This document shows positions 1-9,368 of a stretch of DNA of 64,000 nt, one piece after another (position 1 is the stretch's first letter; each line of letters starts with the position of its first letter). The translations under genes and the position numbers were made by a program. The stretch is from Collimonas arenae. GTDB lineage: Bacteria > Pseudomonadota > Gammaproteobacteria > Burkholderiales > Burkholderiaceae_D. Where the stretch lies: assembly GCF_000786695.1 (NCBI RefSeq), contig NZ_CP009962.1:868001-932000 (forward strand), in the 5' to 3' direction. Below the pieces are notes generated by a model. The model ran no database searches and was not told where the DNA came from. It saw nothing but the letters and a program-made list of their open reading frames with translations.

Positions 1-1
1 G

Positions 2-139
2 TATGCCAACCTGATCGTTACGCGGGCGGAAGACAAGGACAAGCCATGGGTGAAGAAACTGATCAAGGCATATCAGTCGGAGGAGGTGCGTAAATTCATT
101 GAGACTGAATTCAAGGGTTCCTTGATTCCGGCGTTTTAA
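2..139 (+). CDS. metQ: MetQ-type methionine ABC transporter binding lipoprotein, C-terminal fragment
   Basis: Only the last 45 codons are in the window; the 5' part lies upstream. The reading frame is open from base 2 and ends in TAA at 137-139. The peptide begins YANLIVTRAEDKD and ends GSLIPAF, which resembles the C-terminal end of MetQ/NlpA lipoproteins, the periplasmic methionine-binding part of the MetNIQ importer. The assignment rests on this short tail alone, so a paralogue for another substrate is possible. The gene converges on the trp operon, with a strong hairpin between the two stop codons. Confidence 0.6.
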   Translation, partial: YANLIVTRAEDKDKPWVKKLIKAYQSEEVRKFIETEFKGSLIPAF

Positions 140-147
140 GCTTCGAT

Positions 148-176
148 CTCATGCCTTGCCGCCGCCAAGGCATGAG
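148..176. terminator. Hairpin between convergent metQ and trpC
   Basis: A perfect 11-bp inverted repeat, CTCATGCCTTG and CAAGGCATGAG, with a 7-base loop sits between the two convergent stop codons. There is no good T-run on either side, so it may act as a weak bidirectional terminator or an mRNA 3'-end stabiliser. Confidence 0.5.
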
Positions 177-186
177 AAAAGCTGAT

Positions 187-990
187 TTAGTCGTTAAACA
201 GGCGACCGAGTTCTGTACCTGGGTGTTCCGCGCGCATGAAGGCTTCACCCACCAGGAAGGCATGGACATTGGCATCGCGCATGCGTTTGACGTCATCTCG
301 GGTGTGAATGCCGGATTCGGTAACGACCAGCTTGTCCGGTGTGATGTGCGGCAGCAGGTCCAACGTGGTTTGCAAGGACGTTTCGAAAGTACGGAGATTG
401 CGGTTGTTGATGCCGAGCAGATTGGTCTTCAGCTTCAACGCCGCATTCAGTTCTTCCATATTGTGTACTTCCACCAGTACGCTCATCCCTAGTTCATGGG
501 CGACGGCTTCCATTTCCGCCATCAGGCCGTGATCCAGCGCGGCGACGATCAGCAAGACAGCGTCGGCTCCCCATGAGCGCGCCTGGTACACCTGATAGGG
601 ATCGATCATGAAATCCTTGCGCAGTGCCGGTAGGGTGCATGCGGCGCGCGCTTGCTGCAGATATTCTGGCGTACCTTGGAAGAAATTGATGTCAGTAAGC
701 ACTGACAGACAGGCGGCGCCATGCGCTGCATAGTCGACAGCAATCTCGGCGGGCCGGAAGTCGGCGCGAATCACGCCCTTGGATGGCGATGCTTTCTTGA
801 CTTCGGCGATTACGCCGGCATGGCCTGCGGCGATTTTCCCGCGCAAGGCTGCTTCATACCCGCGCAAACCGACGTGCGCATCAGCGTCAGATTCCACTTC
901 ACGCCGCAGGCTGGCGAAGTCTTGCTGCTTTTTTGCCGCTGCGACTTCGTCCGCTTTGACGGCCAGGATTTTGTTCAAGATATCAGGCAT
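187..990 (-). CDS. trpC: Indole-3-glycerol phosphate synthase
   Basis: A 267-residue TIM-barrel enzyme that closes the ring of CdRP to give indole-3-glycerol phosphate, the fourth step of tryptophan synthesis in the cytoplasm. Visible motifs are [13 protein letters not shown] around residues 60-72, LRKDFMID around 123-130, [10 protein letters not shown] around 193-202 and TESGI around 224-228. Length and motifs fit a stand-alone TrpC; there is no fused TrpF. It is the last gene of trpEGDC, starting 31 bases after the trpD stop, so it is almost certainly cotranscribed. Confidence 0.97.
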   Translation of the reverse strand: MPDILNKILAVKADEVAAAKKQQDFASLRREVESDADAHVGLRGYEAALRGKIAAGHAGVIAEVKKASPSKGVIRADFRPAEIAVDYAAHGAACLSVLTDINFFQGTPEYLQQARAACTLPALRKDFMIDPYQVYQARSWGADAVLLIVAALDHGLMAEMEAVAHELGMSVLVEVHNMEELNAALKLKTNLLGINNRNLRTFETSLQTTLDLLPHITPDKLVVTESGIHTRDDVKRMRDANVHAFLVGEAFMRAEHPGTELGRLFND

Positions 991-1021
991 GAGGTTCTTC
1001 CTTTACGGCAGTTTGTGGCGA

Positions 1022-2059
1022 TCACCCGGCCGCGGCAATGGTTTGCGTCGCCTGTACGAACTGATCGAGTTTGGCTTTGGCAGCACCTGAAGCAATCACG
1101 GCGCGCGCTTTGTCGAGGCCGTCCGCTATCGAGCTGGCGACGCCTGCCGCATACAAGGCGGTGCCGGCATTAATCGCGACGATATCACGCGCTGCGCCAG
1201 GCTGGTCTTCCAGCGCCTCCAGCACTTTCTGTTTCGATTCGGCAGAATTGGCTACTTTCAAGTTGCGGCTAGCGGTCATTTGCAGGCCGAAATCTTCAGG
1301 ATGAATTTCATATTCGCGGATTTCGCCGTTGACCAGCTCGCCTACCATGGTGCCGGCGCCGAGCGAAACTTCATCCATGTTATCGCGGCCCCAGACCACA
1401 ATGGCATGTTGCGCTCCCAGGCGCTGCAGCACGCGCACCTGGATCCCGACCAGGTCGGCATGGAATACACCCATCAGAATGTTCGGCGCGCCGGCCGGGT
1501 TGGTCAGCGGCCCCAGGATATTAAAGATCGTACGCACGCCCAGTTCTTTGCGCACCGGCGCCGCATGCTTCATCGCCGCGTGGTGATTCGGCGCGAACAT
1601 GAAACCGATGCCGGTCTGCTCTATCGATTGCGCTACTTGCGCGGGCGTCAGGTTGATATTGGCGCCGAACGATTCCAATACGTCAGCGCTGCCGGACGAT
1701 GACGAGACGCTGCGTCCGCCGTGCTTGGCCACGCGCGCTCCAGCGGCGGCGGCAACGAACATCGAGGCAGTAGAAATGTTGAAAGTCTGCGCACCGTCGC
1801 CGCCGGTGCCGACGATATCCACCAGGTTGCTTGTATCGCGGCAGGGCACCGGAGTGGCGAACTCACGCATTACTTGCGCAGCAGCGGCGATTTCGCCAAT
1901 GGTTTCTTTTTTGACGCGCAAGCCCATGGTCAGCGCTGCAATCATGAGCGGCGACATCTCGCCCTTCATGATGCGACGGAACAGCGACAGCATTTCGTCG
2001 TGAAAAATTTCGCGGTGCTCGATGCAACGCAACAGCGCTTCTTGGTCGGTGATTGGCAT
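1022..2059 (-). CDS. trpD: Anthranilate phosphoribosyltransferase
   Basis: A 345-residue enzyme that joins anthranilate to PRPP in the second step of the tryptophan branch. The PRPP-binding glycine-rich loop GTGGDG is at residues 84-89, followed by FNIST, then KHGGR and the serine-rich SSSSGSAD segment at about 112-126, and GPLTNPA further on. The protein is full length and has no TrpG fusion; the glutaminase is the separate upstream gene. It lies 85 bases downstream of trpG, the widest spacing in the operon. Confidence 0.97.
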   Translation of the reverse strand: MPITDQEALLRCIEHREIFHDEMLSLFRRIMKGEMSPLMIAALTMGLRVKKETIGEIAAAAQVMREFATPVPCRDTSNLVDIVGTGGDGAQTFNISTASMFVAAAAGARVAKHGGRSVSSSSGSADVLESFGANINLTPAQVAQSIEQTGIGFMFAPNHHAAMKHAAPVRKELGVRTIFNILGPLTNPAGAPNILMGVFHADLVGIQVRVLQRLGAQHAIVVWGRDNMDEVSLGAGTMVGELVNGEIREYEIHPEDFGLQMTASRNLKVANSAESKQKVLEALEDQPGAARDIVAINAGTALYAAGVASSIADGLDKARAVIASGAAKAKLDQFVQATQTIAAAG

Positions 2060-2144
2060 GATGTCTTTACCGGAAGTTAGAATGACGGCGAAAGTGGCCG
2101 CACCGCGCAGCTAAGTGCGGCGCCGGCATACGGCTATCGCCTGT

Positions 2145-2714
2145 TCAGGCAGTTCTCTGGACAAAATTGCGCAGCAGCGCATGGCCGTGTTCCGACAAGA
2201 TCGATTCCGGATGAAACTGCACACCCTCGATATCGTAATCCTTATGACGCACGCCCATGATTTCGCCGTCATCGGTCCACGCGGTAATTTCCAGGCAGGC
2301 CGGAATCGAAGCACGCTCGATCGCCAGCGAGTGATAACGGATCACTGTAAACGGACTAGGCAAATCCTTGAATACGCCAACCCCGGTATGGGTAATCGGC
2401 GAGGTCTTGCCATGCATGACCTGTTGGGCGCGGATCACCTTGCCGCCGAACGCTTCGCCGATGGCCTGGTGGCCAAGGCAGACGCCGAGAATAGGCAGCT
2501 TGCCGGCAAATTGCTTCAGCAAATCGACGCAAATCCCGGCTTCGCGCGGGCTGCAAGGGCCTGGCGACAGGCAGATGCGGTCCGGTTTCAGCGCCTCGAT
2601 CTGTTCCAGCGTGATTTCATCGTTGCGGTAAGTCCGCACATCTTCACCGAGTTCACCGAAGTATTGCACCAGGTTGTAGGTGAAGGAATCGTAGTTGTCG
2701 ATCATTAGCAGCAT
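2145..2714 (-). CDS. trpG: Anthranilate synthase component II (glutamine amidotransferase)
   Basis: A 189-residue class I glutamine amidotransferase that supplies ammonia to TrpE; in many bacteria the same subunit also serves aminodeoxychorismate synthase. It starts [11 protein letters not shown]. The nucleophile is Cys79 in [11 protein letters not shown] and the catalytic His/Glu are in HPES near residue 170. The ATG at 2714 was chosen because it overlaps the trpE stop by one base (TGATG), indicating translational coupling. A longer upstream start in the same frame would read through trpE and was rejected. Confidence 0.96.
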   Translation of the reverse strand: MLLMIDNYDSFTYNLVQYFGELGEDVRTYRNDEITLEQIEALKPDRICLSPGPCSPREAGICVDLLKQFAGKLPILGVCLGHQAIGEAFGGKVIRAQQVMHGKTSPITHTGVGVFKDLPSPFTVIRYHSLAIERASIPACLEITAWTDDGEIMGVRHKDYDIEGVQFHPESILSEHGHALLRNFVQRTA

Positions 2715-4228
2715 CAGATTTCTCCATCCAGACCGTCTTGTACCTGTTCCGCTGCGCGCAATACCGCACGCGCCTTGTTCTCGGTTTCCTGCCATTCCAT
2801 CTCGGGCACCGAATCGGCGACGATGCCGGCTGCAGCCTGCACATACAGCATGCCATCCTTGATGACGCCGGTGCGGATCGCGATGGCGACATCCATTTCG
2901 CCGCCGAACGATAGGTAGCCGCAAGCGCCGCCGTAGATGCCGCGCTTGGTCAGTTCCAGCTCATCGATGATTTCCATGGCGCGCACTTTCGGTGCACCGG
3001 ACAAGGTGCCGGCCGGGAAGGTGGCTTTCAGCACATCGAGATTGGACAAACCGGATTTGAGCTCGCCTTCGACATTCGAGACGATGTGTTGCACGTGCGA
3101 ATATTTTTCAATCACCATCTGGTCGGTGACCTTGACGCTGCCGGTCTCGGCGATACGACCGATGTCGTTACGCGCCAGGTCGATCAGCATCACGTGTTCG
3201 GCGATTTCTTTCGGATCGGCCAGCAATTCAGTGGCCAGTTGCGCATCCTGTTCCGGCGTGCTGCCGCGCGGACGAGTGCCTGCCAGAGGACGAATCGTGA
3301 CTTTGCGCTTGGCTTCGCCATCGGCTTTAGGTGCAGAAGTCTGTTCATTGCGGACCAGGATTTCCGGCGATGCACCGACAATCTGCATGTCGCCGAAATT
3401 ATAGAAATACATATACGGCGACGGATTCAGCGAGCGCAGGGCGCGATACAGCATCAGCGGAGAGTCGACGTAAGGTTTCTTGATGCGCTGGCCGATCTGG
3501 ACCTGCATCAGGTCGCCCGCCATCACATATTCCTGGGCCTTGGCGACCGCCTTTAAATAATCATCGCGTTTGAATTCGCGGATGGTTTCAGTGCGAACCG
3601 AAGCCGAGGTCACCGGCGCATCGGCTGGACGGCGCAGCATGTTGCGCAGGTCTTTCAGCCGCTGCCGGCCCTTGGAGAAGGCTTCCGGCTGGGTCGGATC
3701 GGCATACACGATCAGGTACAGTTTGCCCGACAGGTTGTCGATCACCGCTAGCTCTTCAGTCAGCAGCAATTGAATATCGGGCAGGCCGAGATCGTCTTTG
3801 GGTGTTGAGTGCGCCAGCCGTTTTTCAATGTGACGCACGGTGTCGTAACCGAAATAGCCGGCCAGACCGCCGCAAAAACGTGGCAGGCCAGGTCGCAGCG
3901 CCACTTTATAGCGCGACTGGAATTCAGCGATGAAATCGAGCGGATTGCCTTCGAGGCTTTCGACTACTTTGTCGTGCTTGACCACTTCGATCCGCGTTCC
4001 GTAGCTGCGCAGCAGGGTCGTCGCCGGCAAGCCGATGAAGGAGTAACGGCCGAAACGCTCGCCGCCGACTACCGATTCAAGCAGGAAAGTATTCTTGCCG
4101 GTCTGCTGGGTTTGCGCCAGTTTCAGGTACAGCGTCAATGGCGTTTCGAGATCGGCGAATGCTTCGGCGATCAGAGGGATGCGGTTGTAGCCTTGCGTGG
4201 CCAGCGATTTGAATTCGAGTTCGGTCAT
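2714..4228 (-). CDS. trpE: Anthranilate synthase component I
   Basis: A 504-residue chorismate-utilising enzyme that makes anthranilate with ammonia from TrpG. The N-terminal LLESV motif near residues 49-53 is the element known to take part in tryptophan feedback inhibition in this family. The catalytic domain carries [26 protein letters not shown] and AGTLSGAPK. Length matches the family. A GGAG Shine-Dalgarno lies just before the ATG. It is the first gene of trpEGDC. A short leader with no visible Trp-rich peptide suggests that ribosome-mediated attenuation is not used here. Confidence 0.97.
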   Translation of the reverse strand: MTELEFKSLATQGYNRIPLIAEAFADLETPLTLYLKLAQTQQTGKNTFLLESVVGGERFGRYSFIGLPATTLLRSYGTRIEVVKHDKVVESLEGNPLDFIAEFQSRYKVALRPGLPRFCGGLAGYFGYDTVRHIEKRLAHSTPKDDLGLPDIQLLLTEELAVIDNLSGKLYLIVYADPTQPEAFSKGRQRLKDLRNMLRRPADAPVTSASVRTETIREFKRDDYLKAVAKAQEYVMAGDLMQVQIGQRIKKPYVDSPLMLYRALRSLNPSPYMYFYNFGDMQIVGASPEILVRNEQTSAPKADGEAKRKVTIRPLAGTRPRGSTPEQDAQLATELLADPKEIAEHVMLIDLARNDIGRIAETGSVKVTDQMVIEKYSHVQHIVSNVEGELKSGLSNLDVLKATFPAGTLSGAPKVRAMEIIDELELTKRGIYGGACGYLSFGGEMDVAIAIRTGVIKDGMLYVQAAAGIVADSVPEMEWQETENKARAVLRAAEQVQDGLDGEI

Positions 4229-4240
4229 GTTTCTCTCCAG

Positions 4241-4274
4241 ACCGCTATTGTAGAACAGCGGTGGTTCACTACAA
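4241..4274 (-). promoter_or_regulatory. Candidate trpE promoter with overlapping palindrome
   Basis: On the minus strand TTGTAG (4269-4274) and TACAAT (4247-4252) are separated by 16 bases, which would give a leader of about 12 bases before trpE. A 6-bp inverted repeat, ACCGCT (4241-4246) and AGCGGT (4257-4262), brackets the -10 hexamer and could be an operator. This is a consensus match by eye only. The rest of the 269-base gap up to gph shows no gene; a hairpin at 4444-4469 may end gph transcription. Confidence 0.4.
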
Positions 4275-4497
4275 AAAACGTTGCCTGAGTTTTCATTATT
4301 GTGGGAAAGAGTTTAAGAGCCACCGTAGCGTGGCGAATTACTCTGTCCCCAACTAATCAATAACAGGCAGCTGCTATCGGTGGGTCAGTTAGCCCAGGAT
4401 TGCCAGCGTCGCCATAGCCAGGCCCCGGGGGCGGCTAGGAGGACATGAAGTTTTTTGTTGAAAAACATGAGAGGTAGGGCGTCTTAAATCAGTCGAT

Positions 4498-5196
4498 TCA
4501 GTGGCTTAAATTTTGTGCTGCAACAAGCAGCGAGGTGACTATACCATCGGAATCGACATCTTGTATAGACTCGCCGTGATTGTATCCGTAGGGCACATTA
4601 AATACCGGGCAACCGGCCGCGCGGGCAGCTTGGGCGTCGTTGCTGGAGTCGCCGATGGCCAGTACTTGCGACGGTTGCAGCTTGAAATCGGCGCACACCG
4701 CCAGTAGCGGCATCGGATCCGGCTTCTTTTTGGGAAACGAATCGCCGCCGTAGACCACCTCGAAATAGTCGCGCAAACCGACCTTTTCCAGCAGCGCTTC
4801 GGCAAAGACGAGCGGCTTGTTGGTAACGCAGGCCAGCCTTAGGCCTTGCTTGCGCATGGTTTCCAGGCCTTCGAGTACGCCTGGATAAACGCTGGCAAAG
4901 TTGCCATTGATTACAGCGTAGTGGCGCTGATAGGAATCCAGCGCAGCCTCGAAATGTTGCTCGGCCTTGGCTGGCGGGTAGTCCACGCTGAGTACCTTGC
5001 GGATCAGGTTCTCGCTGCCTTTGCCGACAAAATCGACGATGGTTTGTTGCGAGAGCGGCGCCAGATCAAACTCGGCGCGCATGCGGTTGACTGCGGCGTG
5101 GAAATCCGGCGCGGTATCCAGCATGGTGCCGTCGAGATCAATGATGACCGCCTTGATGCCGGTCAGTGCAATCGAAGCGGTCGTCACAGTATTCAT
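4498..5196 (-). CDS. gph: Phosphoglycolate phosphatase (HAD family)
   Basis: A 232-residue HAD hydrolase that dephosphorylates 2-phosphoglycolate to glycolate. The catalytic DLDGT motif has Asp20 and Asp22; motif II is CVTNKP and motif IV is [14 protein letters not shown]. The ATG overlaps the rpe stop by four bases (ATGA), so the two genes are translationally coupled. The rpe-gph pairing upstream of trpE is common in proteobacteria and supports Gph over other HAD phosphatases. The product glycolate is the substrate of the GlcDEF enzyme encoded at the other end of the window. Confidence 0.9.
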   Translation of the reverse strand: MNTVTTASIALTGIKAVIIDLDGTMLDTAPDFHAAVNRMRAEFDLAPLSQQTIVDFVGKGSENLIRKVLSVDYPPAKAEQHFEAALDSYQRHYAVINGNFASVYPGVLEGLETMRKQGLRLACVTNKPLVFAEALLEKVGLRDYFEVVYGGDSFPKKKPDPMPLLAVCADFKLQPSQVLAIGDSSNDAQAARAAGCPVFNVPYGYNHGESIQDVDSDGIVTSLLVAAQNLSH

Positions 5197-5858
5197 ATGT
5201 TTGCCAGCTGCGCGCGCATATCGTTGATGACAGCCTTGTAGTCTGGCTTGCCGAAAATGGCCGAACCGGCGACAAAGGTGTCGGCGCCTGCTTTGGCGGC
5301 CGCCGCGATATTGTCGATCTTGATGCCGCCATCGACTTCAAGCATGATGTCGCGGCCCGATTCATCAATGCGGCGGCGCGCTTCGGCGATTTTCTTGAGC
5401 GCTTCAGGGATGAAAGACTGGCCGCCGAAACCGGGGTTGACCGACATGATCAGGATGATGTCGATCTTGTCCATCACATGGGTCAGGTAATCCAGCGAAG
5501 TTGCCGGATTGAACACCAGGCCAGCCTTGCAGCCGTGATCGCGGATCAGTTGTAGCGAACGGTCGATGTGTTCCGAGCCTTCGGGATGAAAGGTGATGAT
5601 GTTGGCGCCGGCCTTGGCGAAGTCGGGGATGATGCGGTCCACCGGTTTGACCATCAGATGGACGTCGATTGGCACCTGCACGTGCGGGCGGATCGCTTCG
5701 CACACCAGCGGGCCGATGGTCAGGTTGGGCACGTAATGATTGTCCATGACGTCGAAGTGGATCATGTCGGCGCCGTCGCGGACAACATTGCGTACTTCTT
5801 CACCCAGGCGGGCGAAGTCGGCGGAGAGGATACTTGGAGCGATACGGTAGGTTGGCAT
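5193..5858 (-). CDS. rpe: Ribulose-phosphate 3-epimerase
   Basis: A 221-residue TIM-barrel epimerase interconverting ribulose 5-phosphate and xylulose 5-phosphate in the pentose phosphate pathway. It starts [21 protein letters not shown]; the metal-binding [20 protein letters not shown] and VDGGI motifs are all present. The ATG at 5858 is preferred over a longer frame reaching 5999 because family members begin at this motif and 221 residues is the usual size. It forms a coupled pair with gph. Confidence 0.95.
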   Translation of the reverse strand: MPTYRIAPSILSADFARLGEEVRNVVRDGADMIHFDVMDNHYVPNLTIGPLVCEAIRPHVQVPIDVHLMVKPVDRIIPDFAKAGANIITFHPEGSEHIDRSLQLIRDHGCKAGLVFNPATSLDYLTHVMDKIDIILIMSVNPGFGGQSFIPEALKKIAEARRRIDESGRDIMLEVDGGIKIDNIAAAAKAGADTFVAGSAIFGKPDYKAVINDMRAQLANI

Positions 5859-5979
5859 GAGGGCTATCCAGGGAAAGGCGCAAAAGATCGCTATTTTACC
5901 CTTTAGCCCCGGCTCCGGCGTCCTTGCAGCTTGCGTCTGCGGAGAAATTCGTGTGCAATGGGCCGTTAGCGTTATATAT

Positions 5980-6034
5980 AAGCACCAACCAAGCATCAAT
6001 CAAGCATCAATCAAGCATCAACCAAGCACCAATC
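5980..6034 (+). repeat. Five tandem 11-bp repeats in the apaG leader
   Basis: Five head-to-tail copies of AAGCAYCAAYC occupy 5980-6034. Copies 2 and 3 are identical and the others differ only at the two pyrimidine positions. The array ends directly against the apaG Shine-Dalgarno (AAGGAAACC). The 11-bp unit is about one helical turn. Confidence 0.85.
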
Positions 6035-6046
6035 AAGGAAACCAGC

Positions 6047-6421
6047 ATGGCCGCCTATGAATTTACCGTCACTGTCAGAACCCAGTATCTGGAAGAACAA
6101 TCCCAGCCGGACAGTTCGCACTATGTATTTGCCTATGCGATAACGATCAAGAATACTGGGCAAGTCGCGGCGCAGCTGATTTCGCGCCATTGGGTCATCA
6201 CCGACGCCAACAATCATGTGGAAGAAGTGCGCGGCCTTGGCGTGGTCGGCCATCAGCCGCTGTTGCAACCGGGAGAGCAGTTCGAATACACCAGCGGCAC
6301 CTCGATGGCGACACCGCAAGGTTCGATGCTGGGCGAATATTTTTGCGTGGCCGAAGACGGCGAGCAATTTGAAGCCCGCATTCCAGAATTCATCCTATCC
6401 CTGCCGCGTACCCTGCACTGA
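6047..6421 (+). CDS. apaG: ApaG protein (DUF525)
   Basis: A 124-residue single-domain protein of the ApaG/DUF525 family, an immunoglobulin-like fold of poorly defined role associated with Co2+/Mg2+ tolerance in enterobacteria. Recognisable stretches are YTITIKN-like AYAITIKNTG, SRHWVITDANN, VRGLGVVGHQPLLQPGE, YTSGTSMATPQGSM and F-PEFILSLPRTLH. The ATG at 6047 gives the usual family length and follows AAGGAAACCAGC. A longer frame from 5924 only translates the repeat array. It is transcribed alone, divergently from rpe. Confidence 0.93.
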   Translation: MAAYEFTVTVRTQYLEEQSQPDSSHYVFAYAITIKNTGQVAAQLISRHWVITDANNHVEEVRGLGVVGHQPLLQPGEQFEYTSGTSMATPQGSMLGEYFCVAEDGEQFEARIPEFILSLPRTLH

Positions 6422-6430
6422 CGACGGAAC

Positions 6431-6586
6431 TTATTGGCCCTTTTTGTCGTCTTTCGGCGGTAGCGATTTGCTTGGCGGCTTTTGACCTGGTTTCTGATCC
6501 GGCTTACGGCCGGAAAACATGGTCCACCAGACAATGAATGCGAATACAAAGAAGGCGAAGCATGCTTCGAGAGCCACTAACCACAT
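6431..6586 (-). CDS. Small single-pass membrane protein, 51 residues
   Basis: ATG at 6586 follows a good Shine-Dalgarno (TTAGGATTCTTT) and TAA is at 6433-6431. The peptide starts MWLVALEACFAFFVFAFIVWW, one clear membrane helix, then TMFSGRK and a tail rich in proline and lysine ending PPKDDKKGQ. This composition is unlike a chance frame. I do not recognise the family and assign no function. It is convergent with apaG (stops 9 bases apart) and its start lies only 11 bases from the mltA start on the other strand. Confidence 0.6.
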   Translation of the reverse strand: MWLVALEACFAFFVFAFIVWWTMFSGRKPDQKPGQKPPSKSLPPKDDKKGQ

Positions 6587-6597
6587 AAAGAATCCTA

Positions 6598-7806
6598 ATG
6601 CTATTTAAACGTCTCAGTTTACCCGTTTCTGTTCTTGTTATCGGATTCAGTTTAGCTGCCTGTACTACTACACCGCTGACCACTCCTGGTACTCCGACTG
6701 TGCAGGAGCCGCCACGCTCGGGCACCACTCCCGGTTTGCCGTCGGTTGCCCCAGGCGCCAACTTGCGCGCCACCACGTTTGCGACCTTGCCGGGCTGGGG
6801 GAATGACGATTTGCGCCAGGTTTTGCCGGCTTTCTTGACCTCCTGCACGACGCAAGCGCGTAAAAGCGACTGGAAAGAGCCTTGCGCCATAGCGGCCGGG
6901 TTGGACGGTGGAGATGAGCGAGCCATCCGTACCTTCTTCCAGTCGTTTTTCACACCTTATCAGGTTGTTAATGCCGATGGCAGCGATAACGGCCTGGTTA
7001 CCGGCTATTACGAACCGCTGTTGAAAGGCTCGCGCAAGCGCGGTGGCTCTTATCAGACGCCGATTTACCGTGCTCCGGACGATCTCATTACAGTTGATCT
7101 GGCGAGCATTTACCCGGAATTGAAAGGCTTGCGCCTGCGTGGCCGCCTTGTCGGTAATAAAGTGCTGCCCTATCCAAGTCGCGCCGAGCTGGATAAATCC
7201 GGGGTCCTGGCCGGCAAGGAAATCCTCTGGGTGGATGATCCGATCGATGCTTTTTTCCTGCAGGTGCAGGGCTCCGGCCGAGTGCAGATGAATGACGGCA
7301 GCAGTATTGTACGCGTTGCCTACGCCGACCAGAACGGTTATCCCTACCGCTCGATCGGCCGCTATCTGGTGGATAAAGGCGAATTGACCTTGGCCCAGGC
7401 ATCCGCGCAGGGCATCAAAGGCTGGCTGGCGGCCAATCCGGGACGTCAGCAGGAATTGTTGAACGCTAATCCTAGCTATGTCTTTTTTAAGGAAGAGAAA
7501 GTGCTGGATCCGAGCAAGGGGCCGAAAGGCGCACAAGGCGTGCCGCTGACGCCGATGCGTTCGATTGCCGTGGATCCACAGTTTGTGCCGCTGGGGACGC
7601 CGGTATTCCTGGCGACCACCCAGCCCAATAACAATGCGCCGCTACAGCAGTTGGTGGTGGCGCAGGATACAGGCGGCGCGATCAAAGGCGCGGTGCGTGC
7701 CGACTTTTTCTGGGGTTTTGGCAACGAGGCCGGCGATAAGGCTGGCAAGATGAAGCAGCGCGGCATGATGTGGCTGTTGCTGCCGAAGGTGGCTGCGGCA
7801 CGTTAA
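6598..7806 (+). CDS. mltA: Membrane-bound lytic murein transglycosylase A
   Basis: A 402-residue outer-membrane lipoprotein that cleaves peptidoglycan with formation of 1,6-anhydromuropeptides. The N-terminus has a lipoprotein signal ending LAAC, with Cys22 as the acylation site. The MltA core includes VTGYYEPLLKGS near residue 139, and the C-terminal 3D domain shows conserved aspartates in AVDPQFVPLGTPVF and QDTGGAIKGAVRADFFWG. Only a weak Shine-Dalgarno precedes the ATG. A short (TA)n-(GA)n tract follows the stop codon. Confidence 0.93.
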   Translation: MLFKRLSLPVSVLVIGFSLAACTTTPLTTPGTPTVQEPPRSGTTPGLPSVAPGANLRATTFATLPGWGNDDLRQVLPAFLTSCTTQARKSDWKEPCAIAAGLDGGDERAIRTFFQSFFTPYQVVNADGSDNGLVTGYYEPLLKGSRKRGGSYQTPIYRAPDDLITVDLASIYPELKGLRLRGRLVGNKVLPYPSRAELDKSGVLAGKEILWVDDPIDAFFLQVQGSGRVQMNDGSSIVRVAYADQNGYPYRSIGRYLVDKGELTLAQASAQGIKGWLAANPGRQQELLNANPSYVFFKEEKVLDPSKGPKGAQGVPLTPMRSIAVDPQFVPLGTPVFLATTQPNNNAPLQQLVVAQDTGGAIKGAVRADFFWGFGNEAGDKAGKMKQRGMMWLLLPKVAAAR

Positions 7807-7841
7807 GCACCTATATATATAGAGAGAGAGGAAATTGCCGG

Positions 7842-7871
7842 CGGACTCGATCCTGTTTGAAATCGAGTCCG
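7842..7871. terminator. Hairpin between convergent mltA and uspA
   Basis: CGGACTCGAT (7842-7851) and ATCGAGTCCG (7862-7871) form a perfect 10-bp stem with a 10-base loop between the two stop codons. The flanking T-runs are short, so it is a probable but not strong bidirectional terminator. Confidence 0.5.
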
Positions 7872-7880
7872 GCGCTCTCT

Positions 7881-8318
7881 TTAGCGCAATACCAGTACCG
7901 GAATGGTCGAATGCGCCAGTACTCTTTGGGTTTTGCTGCCCAAAAACAGACGGCTCAGACCACTACGGCCATGCGAGGCCATGAAAATTGCGTCGCAATG
8001 GTATTTTTCAGCTGCATTGATGATTTCTTCATCCGGATTAAACGCCTGTGCAGTCAGCATTTCGCAGGTTACACCGGCGTTCTTTGCGGCATCGGCGACT
8101 TTTTGCACGTTCAGCTTGGCCAATGCCAGCATGTTTTCTTCATAGGTGCCGGGATCGGTCGCCATGCTGCTTTCCGCCATTGGCGAGAACGGGTAGGGTT
8201 CGGCGACGGAGAGTGCGTATATCTTGCCGCTGCTAAATTTTGCAAATTCAATCGCTGTATTGACGGCCTTTTCCGATAAATGAGAGCCGTCGGTGGGCAC
8301 AAGAATGGTTTTGAACAT
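7881..8318 (-). CDS. Universal stress protein, UspA family
   Basis: A 145-residue single Usp domain. It starts MFKTILVPTDGSHLSEKAV and ends with the nucleotide-binding signature MASHGRSGLSRLFLGS followed by STIPVLVLR, matching the G-2x-G-9x-G(S/T) pattern of ATP-binding Usp proteins. The ATG at 8318 was chosen because an excellent AAGGAGG lies eight bases upstream; a longer frame to 8354 lacks one. It is monocistronic, divergent from the enoyl-CoA hydratase gene. The 236-base gap to that gene has no other gene that I can see. Confidence 0.92.
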   Translation of the reverse strand: MFKTILVPTDGSHLSEKAVNTAIEFAKFSSGKIYALSVAEPYPFSPMAESSMATDPGTYEENMLALAKLNVQKVADAAKNAGVTCEMLTAQAFNPDEEIINAAEKYHCDAIFMASHGRSGLSRLFLGSKTQRVLAHSTIPVLVLR

Positions 8319-8554
8319 GGCTTGCCTCCTTCTAGTAAAAGGGGTGTCGGTCAAAATCGGGCGATCTTGTCGGTAATATAGTCAGCTTGTACTTATATAG
8401 ACAGTTGGTAATTTGAAAAATTCCTCGGGCCGGCCGCATTGTTCATTTGCAATGTAGTCATCCTATCCCTTATCTGACTTAGCGGCGCTACAATTGAGCT
8501 GATTTAGCATACGTAATCAACTAACTAACATCGAACATAGAGATAGGATCTGTA

Positions 8555-9331
8555 ATGACATACGAAAATATTCTGGTTGAGACGCAGGGCAAAGTCGGTT
8601 TGATCCATCTGAACCGTCCTAAAGCCTTGAATGCCCTGAATGACCAGTTGATGACGGAGCTGGGTCAGGCGCTGGTGGCGTTTGATGCGGATCCAGAGAT
8701 CGGCTGCATCGTCTTGACCGGGAGCGACAAGGCTTTCGCCGCCGGCGCTGATATCGGCGGCATGGCTGAGCTGAGCTATATGGATGTCTTCAAAGGTGAC
8801 TACATCACCCGTAACTGGGAGCAAATTCGCAGCGTGCGCAAGCCAGTGATTGCGGCCGTGGCAGGTTTTGCGCTGGGTGGCGGTTGTGAGCTGGCCATGA
8901 TGTGCGACTTCATTATTGCCGCCGACAACGCCAAGTTCGGCCAGCCGGAAATCAAGCTGGGTATTATCCCCGGTGCCGGCGGCACTCAGCGCCTGCCGCG
9001 TGCAGTATCGAAGTCGAAGGCCATGGACATGTGCCTGACCGCGCGTATGATGGATGCCGCCGAAGCCGAGCGCGTCGGCCTGGTTTCTCGTGTCGTGCCG
9101 CTGGAACGACTGCTGCAGGAAGCGTTGGAAGCGGCAATCGTGATTTCCTCGATGTCGCTGCCTGCGGTAATGATGATCAAGGAATCGGTCAACCGCGCCT
9201 ATGAAACCACGCTGGCAGAAGGCATCAATTACGAGCGCCGCCTGTTCCACAGCACCTTCGCAACAGAGGATCAAAAGGAAGGCATGCAAGCATTCCTGGG
9301 CAAGCGTTTACCTATTTTTAAAAATATTTAA
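8555..9331 (+). CDS. Enoyl-CoA hydratase
   Basis: A 258-residue crotonase-family enzyme that adds water to trans-2-enoyl-CoA in beta-oxidation or phenylacetate-type degradation. The two catalytic glutamates are visible as Glu112 in [10 protein letters not shown] and Glu132 in [15 protein letters not shown]; the oxyanion-hole segment is KAFAAGADI near residue 59. Both acids argue for a true hydratase rather than another crotonase. It stands alone, so the pathway cannot be told from context. The stop codon is only eight bases from the -35 of the rRNA operon promoter. Confidence 0.92.
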   Translation: MTYENILVETQGKVGLIHLNRPKALNALNDQLMTELGQALVAFDADPEIGCIVLTGSDKAFAAGADIGGMAELSYMDVFKGDYITRNWEQIRSVRKPVIAAVAGFALGGGCELAMMCDFIIAADNAKFGQPEIKLGIIPGAGGTQRLPRAVSKSKAMDMCLTARMMDAAEAERVGLVSRVVPLERLLQEALEAAIVISSMSLPAVMMIKESVNRAYETTLAEGINYERRLFHSTFATEDQKEGMQAFLGKRLPIFKNI

Positions 9332-9339
9332 CAAAACGC

Positions 9340-9368
9340 TTGCCACCAACGGGAGGGGTTGCTATAGT
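9340..9368 (+). promoter_or_regulatory. rRNA operon promoter P1
   Basis: TTGCCA (9340-9345), a 17-base spacer, then TATAGT (9363-9368), followed by a GC-rich discriminator typical of stringently controlled rRNA promoters. A perfect 10-bp inverted repeat (9347-9356 and 9372-9381) brackets the -10. Confidence 0.7.
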
